This document shows, in pieces, positions 13,401 through 22,773 of a stretch of DNA of 64,000 bases. Positions within the stretch are counted from its first letter, which is position 1. Every line of letters begins with the position of its first letter. The notes below the pieces were generated by a model. It did not search any database, was not told the DNA's origin, and saw nothing but the letters and a program-made list of their open reading frames with translations. Both the position numbers and the translations under genes were made by a program. Origin of the DNA: Ashinkailepas kermadecensis (lineage: Eukaryota > Arthropoda > Thecostraca > Neolepadidae); contig JAOTOM010003993.1 in the NCBI GenBank assembly GCA_034440615.1, positions 1 through 64,000 of the forward strand, in the 5' to 3' direction.

Positions 13401-16400
13401 GAGCGTGTGGACCACACGGAGCGTGTGGTCCAGCTGTCCACACGGAGCGTGTGGTCCACACGGAGCGTGTGGTCCACACGGAGCGTGTGGTCCACACGGA
13501 GAGTGTGGACCACACGGAGCGTGTGGTCCACACGGAGCGTGTGGACCACACGGAGCGTGTGGTCCAGCTGTCCACACGGAGCGTGTGGTCCACACGGAGC
13601 GTGTGGTCCAGCACGGAGCGTGTGGTCCAGCTGTCCACACGGAGCGTGTGGTCCAGCACCAGCTTTACTCCTAGTTGTCGTCCACCCACCTATTTTCCCA
13701 AACCCAGCGCTGCCTTCGGTCACGTACTCCACAGGAACCGCGTTAGCGCGCATCTCTACGGCACGTCTCTGACCGCACCCTGGCGGCCACTGACAACACC
13801 GACAGTTCCCTGTTCTGCCGCTGACCCCGACTCCCCGATCCCCGTGCAGCGTCGTGATGCCGGATCTACTTCTAACTTGTCAGTCCAACTTGACCAACTT
13901 GACCTACTACTGGCCAGCCACTCTGAGCTAGTCGCTTGCGGTGCAGTGGTCGTGTGCGAGAGCGTATCTGTGGATGTGCGGTTTGACTTCCTTGTCTGTT
14001 GGCCTTTAATAATCTGTCACGGTGCGGTGGAACAGCCACCGTCTGAAGAGGAACCGCTAACAATGCAGTTCCAATACCGAGGTCAGTGTGGACGAGTGTG
14101 GATCCGTGTCGATTGGTAAGGATATATGGGGTGTGGTCTCTACAGGATCCTGTGTATGTTGGTATGGATCACTGTGGCTCAGTGTAGACCAGTGTGGTCC
14201 AGTGTAGACCAGTGCGGACCAGTGTAGACCAGTGTGGACCAGTGCCGGTCGATGGCGATCAGGGTGCTCCGGTGGAATGCCGCGTGCAGATGTGTTCCTG
14301 TTTCATCTTGAGAGTCCTCAATGTATTTTGGGCCCATACCATCTAAATATGCATGTCATGGGACTGATGTCAAGTTGTCATCAAGCGGAGGGAGGGATGG
14401 AACTCGGGGTGGCAGGAGTTAGACAGTCCGAAGTTTCCAGACATGCGTGGATGGATCGTTGCCTAATATGTGTACTGCTGCCAAAGGTCAGTGGTAGATG
14501 GTCTTCAGCTGTGGTCATTACACAATATTCGGTTGGCGCAGTATTCTGGGAGCAAGGTTTACGCCTTCCAACTTCACGTGGGAAGTGTCGATTATCTACA
14601 AACAAGTTTGTGTTATCCCTCTTGCTTTCGTCCGGTATTCTCGTCGCAAGGAGAACGAACAAATTATATCTCTTGGGACACTGTTCGCTTCCTTTCCAAA
14701 CGGGAATCGTGCTGTATATTTTCGGACAGGCTACCCCTTCAATGCTAATTTTTATATTCGAACGTTGAGTCATGGAAGACATTCTGAGCGCGCACCCGCA
14801 CCCCGCTCAGCATATTGTTCCACCAGCTCCGCAAAGAAAATCATTCGGCATCGTGAGTCAGCCTCTGTTCTCGTTAAATACACTTCATATGCCCATCCGA
14901 TCGGTTTCGGAACGCGTTACCACTGCTGTTGGGACACACGCTGAACAACGTTTTCGTGGAAAATATTTGTTGCCCAAATGTATTTCCAGAGACGTCGTGA
15001 GGAATACGACTCCGAATATCCCGTCCTCCAAATAATATGCCCCTGCCTCCTTCCAGCGTCTTAGCACTCAACAAAAATGTTAAATATTTGTGACGCGGAA
15101 TGTTCATCTCTCTGAAACCGTATCTAACCTCCTTACCACACTATCCGACCTCAATTGCGAGCAATCTAGCCCATCACAGCATCTAAGCTATGTAGCAGAC
15201 CCTCCCCCTTCATTGCAATAGCTGAGCTCTATCGCAGGGGGAAAGTAATCTAGGGGAAGATGCCTGCCTCCCAACTGAAAGGTCGTGAGTTCGAGTCCCA
15301 TCTGTTGCTGCTCTTTGCCCGCGACCAGCGGGTGCGAGGAATTGGCAACGTTGCATGACCCAGAACAGTCCACGCGCCGTGAAGCCAACAACCACAGTCT
15401 CTATCCCACTACACAACCTCTCTGTCTCAGCGTGTGACCTCACCGACCCTGCATCTGACCACCCGGACACGGCCGCTGACCCACAGGTCACAGCTGCTCC
15501 TCCGGCGACACGGACGGCATGACCACCCCGCCGCGCAGGTCGCGCGGCGGGGAGCGCAAGGTCGTGTCCAGTCGCGCCGTGAAGCCCGTGACGCGCAACG
15601 GTCAGCGGCGGCCGTCCAGTCCCGAGCCGAACACCTACCGACCGGCCAGTCCGACCGAGAGCAGCGACACCACCAGCCAGGACACCTACCGCCGACCTGT
15701 CGACTGTAGACCGTCCAGGTGAGGAGCAGCTACCGCCGACCTGTCGATTGTAGACCGTTCAGGTGAGGGGCAGCTACCGCCGACCTGTCGACTGTAGACC
15801 GTCCAGGTGAGGAGCAGCTACCGCCGACCTGTCGATTGTAGACCGTTCAGGTGAGGGGTAGCTACCGCCGACCTGTCGACTGTAGACCGTCCAGGTGAGG
15901 AGCAGCTACCGCCGACCTGTCGATTGTAGACCGTTCAGGTGAGGGGTAGCTACCGCCGACCTGTCGACTGTAGACCGTCCAGGTGAGGGGCAGCTACCGC
16001 CGACCTGTCGACTGTAGACCGTCCAGGTGAGGGGCAGCGACACTACCAGCCAGGACAGCTACCGTCGACCTGTCGACTGTAGACCGTTCAGGTGAGGGTT
16101 AGCTACCGCCGACTGTAGACCGTCCAGGTGAGGGGCAGCGACACCACCAGCCAGGACACCTACCGCCGACCTGCCGACTGTAGACCGTCCAGGTGAGGGG
16201 CAGCAACACTACCAGCCAGGACAGCTACCGCCGACCTGTCGACTGTAGACCGTCCAGGTGAGGGTTAGCTACCGCCGACCTGTCGACTGTAGACCGTCCA
16301 GGTGAGGGGCAGCAACACTACCAGCCAGGACAGCTACCGCCGACCTGTCGACTGTAGACCGTTCAGGTGAGGGTTAGCTACCGCCGACTGTAGACCGTCC

Positions 16401-19400
16401 AGGTGAGGGGCAGCGACACCACCAGCCAGGATACCTACCGCCGACCTGTCGACTGTAGACCGTCCAGGTGAGGGGCAGCTACCGCCGACCTGTCGACTGT
16501 AGACCGTCCAGGTGAGGGGCAGCAACACTACCAGCCAGGACAGCTACCGCCGACCTGTCGACTGTAGACCGTCCAGGTGAGAGGACAGCTAGCCGACCTG
16601 TCGACTGTAGACCGTCAGGTGAGGGGCAGGGACACTACCAGCCAGGACAGCTACCGCCGACCTGTCGACTGTAGACCGTCCAGGTGAGGGGCAGCTACCG
16701 CCGACCTGTCGACTGTAGACCGTCCAGGTGAGGGCAGCTACCGCCGACCTGTCGACTGTAGACCGTCCAGGTGAGGGGCAGCTACCGCCGACCTGTCGAC
16801 TGTAGACCGCCAGGTGAGGGGCAGCTACCGCCGACCTGTCGACTGTAGACCGTCCAGGTGAGGGGCAGCAACACTACCAGCCAGGACAGCTACCGCCGAC
16901 CTGTCGACTGTAGACCGTCCAGGTGAGGGGCAGCAACACTACCAGCCAGGACAGCTACCGCCGACCTGTCGACTGTAGACCGTCCAGGTGAGGGGCAGCG
17001 ACACTACCAGCCAGGACAGCTACCGCCGACCTGTCGACTGTAGACCGTCCAGGTGAGGGGCAGCGACACTACCAGCCAGGACAGCTACCGCCGACCTGTC
17101 GACTGTAGACCGTCCAGGTGAGGGGCAGCGACACTACCAGCCAGGACAGCTACCGCCGACCTGTCGACTGTAGACCGTCCAGGTGAGGGGCAGCTACCGC
17201 CGACCTGTCGACTGTAGACCGTCCAGTGAGGGGCAGCGACACTACCAGCCAGGACAGCTACCGCCGACCTGTCGACTGTAGACCGTCCAGGTGAGGGGCA
17301 GCGACCTACCCGACAGCTACCGCCGACCTGTCGACTGTAGACCGTCCAGGTGAGGGGCAGCGACACTACCAGCCAGGACAGCTACCGCCGACCTGTCGAC
17401 TGTAGACCGTCCAGGTGAGGGGCAGCGACACTACCAGCCAGGACAGCTACCGCCGACCTGTCGACTGTAGACCGTCCAGGTGAGGGGCAGCGACACTACC
17501 ACAGGACAGCTACCGCCGACCTGTCGACTGTAGACCGTCCAGGTGAGGGGCGACACTACCAGCCAGGACAGCTACCGCCGACCTGTCGACTGTAGACCGT
17601 CCAGGTGAGGGGAAGGGCACTACCAGCCAGGACAGCTACCGCCGACCTGTCGACTGTAGACCGTCCAGGTGAGGGGCAGCGACACTACCAGCCAGGACAG
17701 CTACCGCCGACCTGTCGACTGTAGACCGTCCAGGTGAGGGGCAGCGACACTACCAGCCAGGACAGCTACCGCCGACCTGTCGACTGTAGACCGTCCAGGT
17801 GAGGGGCAGCTACCGCCAGGACACTAAGCCTCCAGGTGAGGGCAGCTACCGCCGACCTGTCGACTGTAGACCGTCCAGGTGAGGGGCAGCAGACACTACC
17901 AGCCAGGACAGCTACCGCCGACCTGTCGACTGTAGACCGTCCAGGTGAGGGGCAGCGACACTACCAGCCAGGACACCTACCGCCGACCTGTCGACTGTAG
18001 ACCGTCCAGGTGAGGGGCAGCGACACTACCAGCCAGGACAGCTACCGCCGACCTGTCGACTGTAGACCGTCCAGGTGAGGGGCAGCTACCGCCGACTGTA
18101 GACCGTCCAGGTGAGGGGCAGCGACCGCCGCCTGGAACCGTCGCGACCGCCGACTGTAGACCGTCCAGGTGAGGGGCAGCGAGACACTACCAGCCAGGAC
18201 ACCTACCGCCGACCTGTCGACTGTAGACCGTCCAGGTGAGGGGCAGCGACACTACCAGCCAGGACACCTACCGCCGACCTGTCGACTGTAGACCGTCCAG
18301 GTGAGGGGCAGCGACACTACCAGCCAGGACACCTACCGCCGACCTGTCGACTGTAGACCGTCCAGGTGAGGGGCAGCGACACTACCAGCCAGGACAGCTA
18401 CCGCCGACCTGTCGACTGTAGACCGTCCAGGTGAGGGGCAGCGACACTACCAGCCAGGACAGCTACCGCCGACCTGTCGACTGTAGACCGTCCAGGTGAG
18501 GGGCAGCGACACTACCAGCCAGGACAGCTACCGCCGACCTGTCGACTGTAGACCGTCCAGGTGAGGGGCAGCGACACTACCAGCCAGGACAGCTACCGCC
18601 GACCTGTCGACTGTAGACCGTCCAGGTGAGGGGCAGCGACACTACCAGCCAGGACAGCTACCGCCGACCTGTCGACTGTAGACCGTCCAGGTGAGGGGCA
18701 GCAACACTACCAGCCAGGACAGCTACCGCCGACCTGTCGACTGTAGACCGTCCAGGTGAGGGGCAGCGACACTACCAGCCAGGACAGCAGTTACCGCCGG
18801 CCTGTCGACTGTAGACCGTCCAGGTGAGGGCAGCGACACTACCAGCCAGGACAGCTACCGTCGACCTGTCGACTGTAGACCGTCCAGGTGAGGGGCAGCG
18901 ACACTACCAGCCAGGACAGCTACCGCCGACCTGTCGACTGTAGACCGTCTCAGGTGAGGGGCAGCGACACTACCAGCCAGGACAGCTACCGCCGACCTGT
19001 CGACTGTAGACCGTCCAGGTGAGGGTCAGCTACCGCCGACTGTAGACCGTCCAGATGAGGGTCAGCTACCGCCGACTGTAGACCGCCCAGGTGAGGGGCA
19101 GCGAGACACTACCAGCCAGGACACCTACCGCCGACCTGTCGACTGTAGACCGTCCAGGTGAGGGGCAGCGACACTACCAGCCAGAACAGCTACCGCCGAC
19201 CTGTCGACTGTAGACCGTCCAGGTGAGGGGCAGCGACACTACCAGCCAGGACAGCTACCGTCGACCTGTCGACTGTAGACCGTCCAGGTGAGGGGCAGCG
19301 ACACTACCAGCCAGGACAGCTACCGCCGACCTGTCGACTGTAGACCGTCCAGGTGAGGGGCAGCGACACTACCAGCCAGGACAGCTACCGCCGACCTGTC

Positions 19401-22400
19401 GACTGTAGACCGTCCAGATGAGGGGCAGCGACACTACCAGCCAGGACAGCTACCGCCGACCTGTCAACTGTAGACCGTCCAGGTGAGGGGCAGCGACACT
19501 ACCAGCCAGGACAGTTACCGCCGACCTGTCGACTTCCAGGTGAGGGGCAGCAACACTACCAGCCAGGACAGCTACCGCCGACCTGTCGACTGTAGACCGT
19601 CCAGGTGAGGGCAGCTACCGCCGACTGTAGACCGTCCAGGTGAGGGTCAGCTACCGCCGACTGTAGACCGTCCAGGTGAGGGGCAGCGAGACACCACCAG
19701 CCAGGACACCTACCGCCGACCTGTCGACTGTAGACCGTCCAGGTGAGGGGCAGCGACACTACCAGCTAGGACACCTACCGCCGACCTGTCGACTGTAGAC
19801 CGTCCAGGTGAGGGGCAGCGACACCACCAGCCAGGACAGACCTGTCGACTGTAGACCGTCCAGGTGAGGGGCAGCTACCGCCGACTGTAGACCGTCCAGG
19901 TGAGGGTCAGCTACCGCCGACTGTAGACCGTCCAGATGAGGGTCAGCTACCGCCGACTGTAGACCGCCCAGGTGAGGGGCAGCGAGACACCACCAGCCAG
20001 GACACCTACCGCCGACCTGTCGACTGTAGACCGTCCAGGTGAGGGGCAGCGACACTACCAGCTAGGACACCTACCGCCGACCTGTCGACTGTAGACCGTC
20101 CAGGTGAGGGGCAGCGACACCACCAGCCAGGACACCTACCGCCGACCTGTCGACTGTAGACCGTCCGGGTGAGGGGCAGCGACACTACCAGCCAGGACAG
20201 CTACCGCCGACCTGTCGACTGTAGACCGTCCAGGTGAGGGGCAGCGACACTACCAGCCAGGACAGTTACCGCCGACCTGTCGACTGTAGACCGTCCAGGT
20301 GAGGGGGCAGCGACACTACCAGCCAGGACAGTTACCGCCGGCCTGTCGACTGTAGACCGTCCAGGTGAGGGGCAGCTACACCACCAGCCAGGACACCTAC
20401 CGCCGACCTGTCGACTGTAGACCGTCCAGGTGAGGGGCAGCGACACTACCAGCCAGGACAGCTACCGCCGACCTGTCGACTGTAGACCGTCCAGGTGAGG
20501 GGCAGCAACACGACCAGCCAGGACAGCTACCGCCGACCTGTCGACTGTAGACCATCCAGGTGAGGGGCAGCGACACCACCAGCCAGGACAGTTACCGCCG
20601 GCCTGTCGACTGTAGACCGTCCAGGTGAGGGACAGCGACACTACCAGCCAGGACAGCTACCGTCGACCTGTCGACTGTAGACCGTCCAGGTGAGGGGCAG
20701 CGACACTACCAGCCAGGACAGCTACCGCCGACCTGTCGACTGTAGACCGTCTAGGTGAGGGGCAGCGACACCACCAGCCAGGACAGTTACCGCCGACCTG
20801 TCGACTGTAGACCGTCCAGGTGAGGGGCAGCGACACTACCAGCCAGGACAGTTACCGCCGACCTGTCGACTGTAGACCGTCCAGGTGAGGGGCAGCGACA
20901 CTACCAGCCAGGACAGTTACCGCCGGCCTGTCGACTGTAGACCGTCCAGGTGAGGGGCAGCGACACTACCAGCCAGGACAGCTACCGCCGACCTGTCGAC
21001 TGTAGACCGTCCAGGTGAGGGGCAGCGACACTACCAGCCAGGACAGTTACCGCCGGCCTGTCGACTGTAGACCGTCCAGGTGAGGGGCAGCGACACCACC
21101 AGCCAGGACAGCTACCGCCGACCTGTCGACTGTAGACCGTCCAGGTGAGGGGCAGCGACACTACCAGCCAGGACAGCTACCGCCGACCTGTCGACTGTAG
21201 ACCGTCCAGGTGAGGGGCAGCGACACTACCAGCCAGGACAGCTACCGCCGACCTGTCGACTGTAGACCGTCCAGGTGAGGGGCAGCGACACTACCAGCCA
21301 GGACAGCTACCGTCGACCTGTCGACTGTAGACCGTCCAGGTGAGGGGCAGCTACCGCCGACTGTAGACCGTCCAGGTGAGGCGCAGCTACCGCCGACCTG
21401 TCGACTGTAGACCGTCCAGGTGAGGGGCAGCTACCGCCGACCTGTCGACTGTAGACCGTTCAGGTGAGGGGTAGCTACCGCCGACCTGCCGACTGTAGAC
21501 CGTCCAGGTGAGGGACAGCTACCGCCGACTGTAGACCGTCCAGGTGAGGCGCAGCTACCGCCGACCTGTCGACTGTAGACCGTCCAGGTGAGGAGCAGCT
21601 ACCGCCGACTGTAGACCGTCCAGATGAGGGTCAGCTACCGCCGACCTGCCGACTGTAGACCTTCCAGGTGAGGGGCAGCGACCGCCGACCTGCTGACCGG
21701 CAGTCAATGTTAGTCTGGGTCTTCAATCTTCAAGGAAGTTATCGACGATGTGATGCTATTCAGCGCAGTAGCTTATATGCCATGTATATAAGCTACTGGA
21801 GAGCATACAATGTTCAGTTAACTTTTGTTTATTAGGTATTCCGTGCATAAAATACAGCCAGTGAAATAGGACGATACTACCTGTGGCAAATGTCGATGTG
21901 GATCTTTTCGTATTACCGAGGTGTCACTCCTGTCGCATCTGCCGTCATGTTGTCGCTTTGCACCAGCATCACCCACAGCCGATCTGGCGCCTCTCCTCCG
22001 GCAGCGCTGTGGAGACGGAGAGCACGCGCAGTTTCCACTACGCGCGCGGCTCGAGTCTGCGGCGGCGCGACACGTTCACCGACCGCGAGAGTCTGGAGCG
22101 GCGGCGGCGGCCTGCCGTGGAGCGGGCCGGCAGCTTCCACCAGGGCTCGGCGCTGTCGGCGGCGGACGCCGGCGGGGGCCGCTGGTGGCTGGGCAGCGTC
22201 GACCACCTGCCGCTGGCCGCCGACCGGTCACACCGCGCCGAGCCGCCGCCGCCGCAGCAGCAGCGCGACCGGCCGCCGCGCCTCACCCGCTCGCGCGACC
22301 AGCTGCCCGCCGAGCGGCGGCCGGCCGCGCCACACGCGTCGTCGCACGCGTCGCGCGAGCGGACCGCGCGGACCGAGAGGACCGCGCAGACCGAGAGCGA

Positions 22401-22497
22401 GCGATACCTGCGCGTGGCCGAGCAGCGCATGCGCCGCTGGCTGGCCGAGCGGCGCGGCGCCGAGCCGCAGCGTCCACCGCGCGCCGACCGGTCCTGG

Positions 22498-22543
<46 letters not shown>

Positions 22544-22773
22544 GCGTCGAGCCGCGCCGGCCGCTGGCCAGGAGCAGCTCGCAGTCGCGCGCCGACTACG
22601 CGCTGCCCGCCCAGCGCGGCCTCTTCGCCAGAGGCCACCGCAACGTAGGCCGCTACTCGGCCGGCCGGCAGGTGGACATCCCGTCGCCCGACTACAGCAG
22701 CGGCACCACGTCCACCACCAACAGGCTGAACGGCTCCAGCCGGATCATGGACATGCCGTCGGCGCTCTACTGA
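4340..22773 (+). CDS. GBD/FH3-domain coiled-coil protein without FH2, 8 exons, 5'-incomplete
   Basis: Gene-level entry. Exons: 4340-4479, 5407-5530, 6490-6651, 8819-9184, 9605-9736, 11559-11709, 15487-15718, 22005-22773. Every junction has AG/GT borders and compatible phases (2, 0, 0, 0, 0, 1, 2), giving about 691 codons to a TGA stop. The first two exons resemble the FH3/armadillo part of formin N-termini (a VRFKFLVGML segment, then FQLACLRFLN and a RVHLQAELEEAGFD segment). Two exons of heptad-like coiled coil follow, then a Ser/Pro/Arg-rich low-complexity tail. No FH1 or FH2 is seen. Known family: formin GBD/FH3 modules bind Rho GTPases; Drosophila Multiple wing hairs is an FH2-less GBD-FH3 protein, and orthology to it is only a guess. 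Role in actin or planar polarity is inference. The start codon and any GBD lie upstream. Confidence 0.75.
4480..5406. other. FH3 gene intron between exons A and B
   Basis: Contains a possible small DNA-transposon relic (4802-5176) and a 26-27-bp, three-copy repeat (about 5258-5340, units ending GGTGGTAAC.ATGGCCTC). Nothing else recognised. Confidence 0.6.
4802..5176. mobile_element. Possible MITE relic with GGGCGKATMCAG ends
   Basis: The left end GCATGGGCGGATACAGGGGG and the reverse complement of the right end CAGGGGCGTATCCAGCAC are similar, with C/G-rich subterminal runs and an internal duplicated GTGTGCCCCCCCCATCCTCC. No target duplication could be seen, so the limits are tentative. Confidence 0.4.
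5407..5530 (+). CDS. FH3 gene exon B
   Basis: The acceptor is GTCCACAG|T, which completes the split AG|T serine codon from exon A, and the frame continues FQLACLRFLNRLTELAASKK, then RVHLQAELEEAGFDVSVIKK. The pattern of a hydrophobic helix followed by an R-V-H-L-Q-x-E-L segment is the best formin FH3 match in the window. The donor AAGAAG|GTGACT falls on a codon boundary (phase 0). Exon length is 124 nt. Confidence 0.85.
5531..6489. other. FH3 gene intron between exons B and C
   Basis: No recognisable element. Just before exon C (6320-6420) there is a short imperfect repeat of CCTTCACAGCCGCC-type units. Confidence 0.5.
6490..6651 (+). CDS. FH3 gene exon C, coiled coil
   Basis: Exon of 54 codons, phase 0 on both sides, acceptor CATCGACAG|CTT and donor ATCAAG|GTAGGC. 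It encodes LLSTSNEHAAVRDELDRWQQ, then YVDVDELSRQLQ and a K/R/E-rich run ending in SSEIK. The charged/hydrophobic spacing is that of an alpha-helical coiled coil joining the FH3 domain to the next exon. A GC-rich codon bias sets it apart from the AT-richer flanking intron. Confidence 0.85.
6652..8818. other. FH3 gene intron between exons C and D
   Basis: Contains a poly-T run (about 6704-6728), a C-rich repeat (about 7970-8090, CCCC..GTCGGGCAGC) and the tRNA-derived SINE at 8230. No coding signal found in the short open frames. Confidence 0.5.
8230..8592 (+). mobile_element. tRNA-derived SINE
   Basis: The head CCCGGTAGCTCAGTTAGTTA fits a polymerase III A box. A weaker B-box-like GCGTTCGCATTTAG follows about 80 bp later, and the 3' part ends in an A-rich tail (AAAAGAGAAGAAAAAGAAAA). 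The spacing is too long and the fold too poor for a functional tRNA. No target duplication was found. Confidence 0.6.
8819..9184 (+). CDS. FH3 gene exon D, end of coiled coil and Ser-rich linker
   Basis: Exon of 122 codons, phase 0 on both sides. The acceptor has a good pyrimidine tract (GCTTTCTTTTGCAG|AAA); the donor is GGCAAG|GTTAGT. Residues 1-33 (KHINSIQTMRLNETVQNVRL and following) continue the coiled coil. The rest is Ser/Thr/Glu-rich, with a basic RRYSSFSLPP stretch and a poly-Ser run, probably disordered and phosphorylatable (inference). Confidence 0.85.
9605..9736 (+). CDS. FH3 gene exon E
   Basis: Exon of 44 codons, phase 0 on both sides: acceptor GCCCGCAG|GGA, donor AAGCTG|GTCAGT. 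It encodes GSLSPSDFEKDKICAETIEV, then KNDVILFKPGKPRSADSSPH and RIKL. No domain recognised. The exon's last ~25 nt together with its donor are the first unit of a 36-bp, four-copy tandem repeat that continues into the intron. Confidence 0.75.
9712..9860 (+). repeat. 36-bp donor-containing repeat, about 4 copies
   Basis: Units of the form ATCACCACA...AAGCTGGTCAGTGACTAATT repeat four times with increasing divergence, each retaining a CTGG(T/A)(C/T)AGTG donor-like site. The first unit straddles the end of FH3 exon E. Confidence 0.85.
9861..11026. other. FH3 gene intron E-F, repeats and LINE-tail-like DNA
   Basis: Contains a 10-bp tandem repeat (CGACCTCTAG, six to seven copies at about 10010-10085, flanked by GCTTCCAAGC) and, at about 10258-10345, a segment (GGCTTAATAAGAGACGCAGG) matching the LINE tail at 51510-51560. 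The remainder is unassigned AT-rich intron. Confidence 0.6.
10010..10090. repeat. 10-bp tandem repeat CGACCTCTAG
   Basis: At least six perfect head-to-tail copies of CGACCTCTAG lie between two copies of GCTTCCAAGC. Confidence 0.9.
11027..11625 (+). repeat. Three diverged copies of an acceptor plus exon start
   Basis: The block ACAG/CCAG followed by AAGTCGG.CAGG and a GTGGCGGCACCCTGYGRC core occurs at about 11030-11110, 11466-11540 and 11559-11625; only the last is in frame with the FH3 gene (exon F). The second and third are about 93 bp apart. The upstream copies carry stops or frameshifts and look like dead exon copies. Confidence 0.75.
11559..11709 (+). CDS. FH3 gene exon F
   Basis: Acceptor CTTCTGGCCAGCAG|AAG (phase 0), donor ACGTCCG|GTCAGT (phase 1). 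It encodes KSDRWAYQNVSPLVAAPCGR, then an amphipathic helix IREAISQLTSVIDNAESTIS. The single G left at the end joins GT at the start of the next exon to make Gly. Two decayed copies of the acceptor plus the first ~75 nt of this exon lie upstream, at about 11030-11110 and 11466-11540. Confidence 0.75.
11885..11960. repeat. 22-bp repeat, three copies
   Basis: ATGCATTGATTGGTATTTGC-type units occur three times in a row in the intron after FH3 exon F. The stretch just after the exon F donor (11710-11790) also has 10-bp GATC(C/G)GTGTG repeats. Confidence 0.8.
12330..13030 (+). pseudogene. CR1/L2-type LINE, 3' fragment of the reverse-transcriptase ORF
   Basis: The frame 12535-12909 encodes a typical LINE ORF2 C-terminus: RRLRGDLIEV-like (KRLRGDLIEVFKF here), RGHQFKIKVNHSRTRLRQSF, FTNRVVEHWNQLPETIVSSN and SLNIFKN-type residues. 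Upstream sequence (12330-12530) also matches LINE coding DNA but is interrupted by stops. The 3' end has a short repeat tail, TTTATGTC three times (about 12990-13016), usual for this class. The copy is 5'-truncated and inactive. A minus-strand relative is split between 52 and 62 kb. Confidence 0.85.
13078..13662. repeat. 18-bp palindromic minisatellite
   Basis: About 30 units of CACACGGAGCGTGTGG(A/T)C. The unit is an inverted repeat, GTCCACACG-GAG-CGTGTGGAC, with perfect 9-bp arms and a 3-base loop; the junctions GTGTGGACCACAC and GTGTGGTCCACAC are also palindromic. Interspersed units carry a GGTCCAGCTGTCC linker (PvuII-type palindrome CAGCTG). All frames stay open on both strands, which explains several long spurious open frames. 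Confidence 0.95.
13663..15190. other. FH3 gene intron F-G, unassigned
   Basis: Contains about 10-bp ACCAGTGTGG repeats (14160-14250) and a segment (14080-14110, GTCAGTGTGGACGAGTGTGG) resembling the sequence just after exon F's donor (11709-11760). No coding exon is required here, because exons F and G join in phase. Confidence 0.5.
15208..15385 (+). mobile_element. tRNA-derived SINE fragment
   Basis: An A-box-like TAGCTGAGCTCTATCG is followed about 65 bp later by a good B box GTGAGTTCGAGTCCCATC. The structure is not a normal tRNA cloverleaf, and the boxes are followed by unrelated sequence, as in SINEs. It lies just upstream of exon G. Confidence 0.55.
15487..15718 (+). CDS. FH3 gene exon G, Ser/Arg/Pro-rich
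   Basis: Acceptor TGACCCACAG|GT (phase 1), donor CCGTCCAG|GTGAGG (phase 2). It encodes HSCSSGDTDGMTTPPRRSRG, then a basic, proline-rich stretch and an end SSDTTSQDTYRRPVDCRPS. The exon's terminal ~45 nt and donor are the seed of the roughly 6-kb array that fills the following intron. Continuing past the true donor gives AGG TGA, so only the first donor keeps the frame open. Confidence 0.8.
15676..21690 (+). repeat. 65/44-bp minisatellite carrying a 5' splice site in each unit
   Basis: About 100 tandem units (estimate). The long form is 65 bp (GCGACACTACCAGCCAGGAC, AGCTACCGCCGACCTGTCGA, CTGTAGACCGTCCAGGTGAG, GGGCA); a 44-bp form lacks the CGACACTACCAGCCAGGACAG part. The left edge is the 3' end of coding exon G, including its CCGTCCAG|GTGAGG donor. 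Short units dominate at both ends of the array, long units the middle. It fills nearly all of the intron before exon H. The arms ACCTG and CAGGT within each unit could pair over the donor in RNA (inference). Confidence 0.97.
22005..22773 (+). CDS. FH3 gene terminal exon H
   Basis: Acceptor CTCTCCTCCGGCAG|C supplies the one base needed to complete the split AG|C codon from exon G, then 255 codons and TGA. The translation starts AVETESTRSFHYARGSSLRR and is Arg/Ser/Pro/Ala-rich, with a Gln run, a (GlySer)7-type run coded by a GGCTCC microsatellite near 22499-22542, a SRSQ-like basic segment and the C-terminus RIMDMPSALY. The final SALY could be a PDZ ligand (inference). The frame is also open upstream of 22005, but only this AG gives the right phase. 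The exon is far more GC-rich than its flanks. Confidence 0.8.

Noticed and set aside
13830..13960. Additional FH3 exon between exons F and G
   Set aside because: A plausible AG occurs, but exons F and G already join in exact phase and no conserved sequence is seen.
12881..14119. 412-codon frame on the plus strand and about 200-codon minus frames
   Set aside because: Arise from the 18-bp palindromic array plus chance flanks; overlapping long frames on both strands are typical of the repeat.
14772..15035. 87-codon frame
   Set aside because: No homology recognised, no splice context, composition as in flanking intron.
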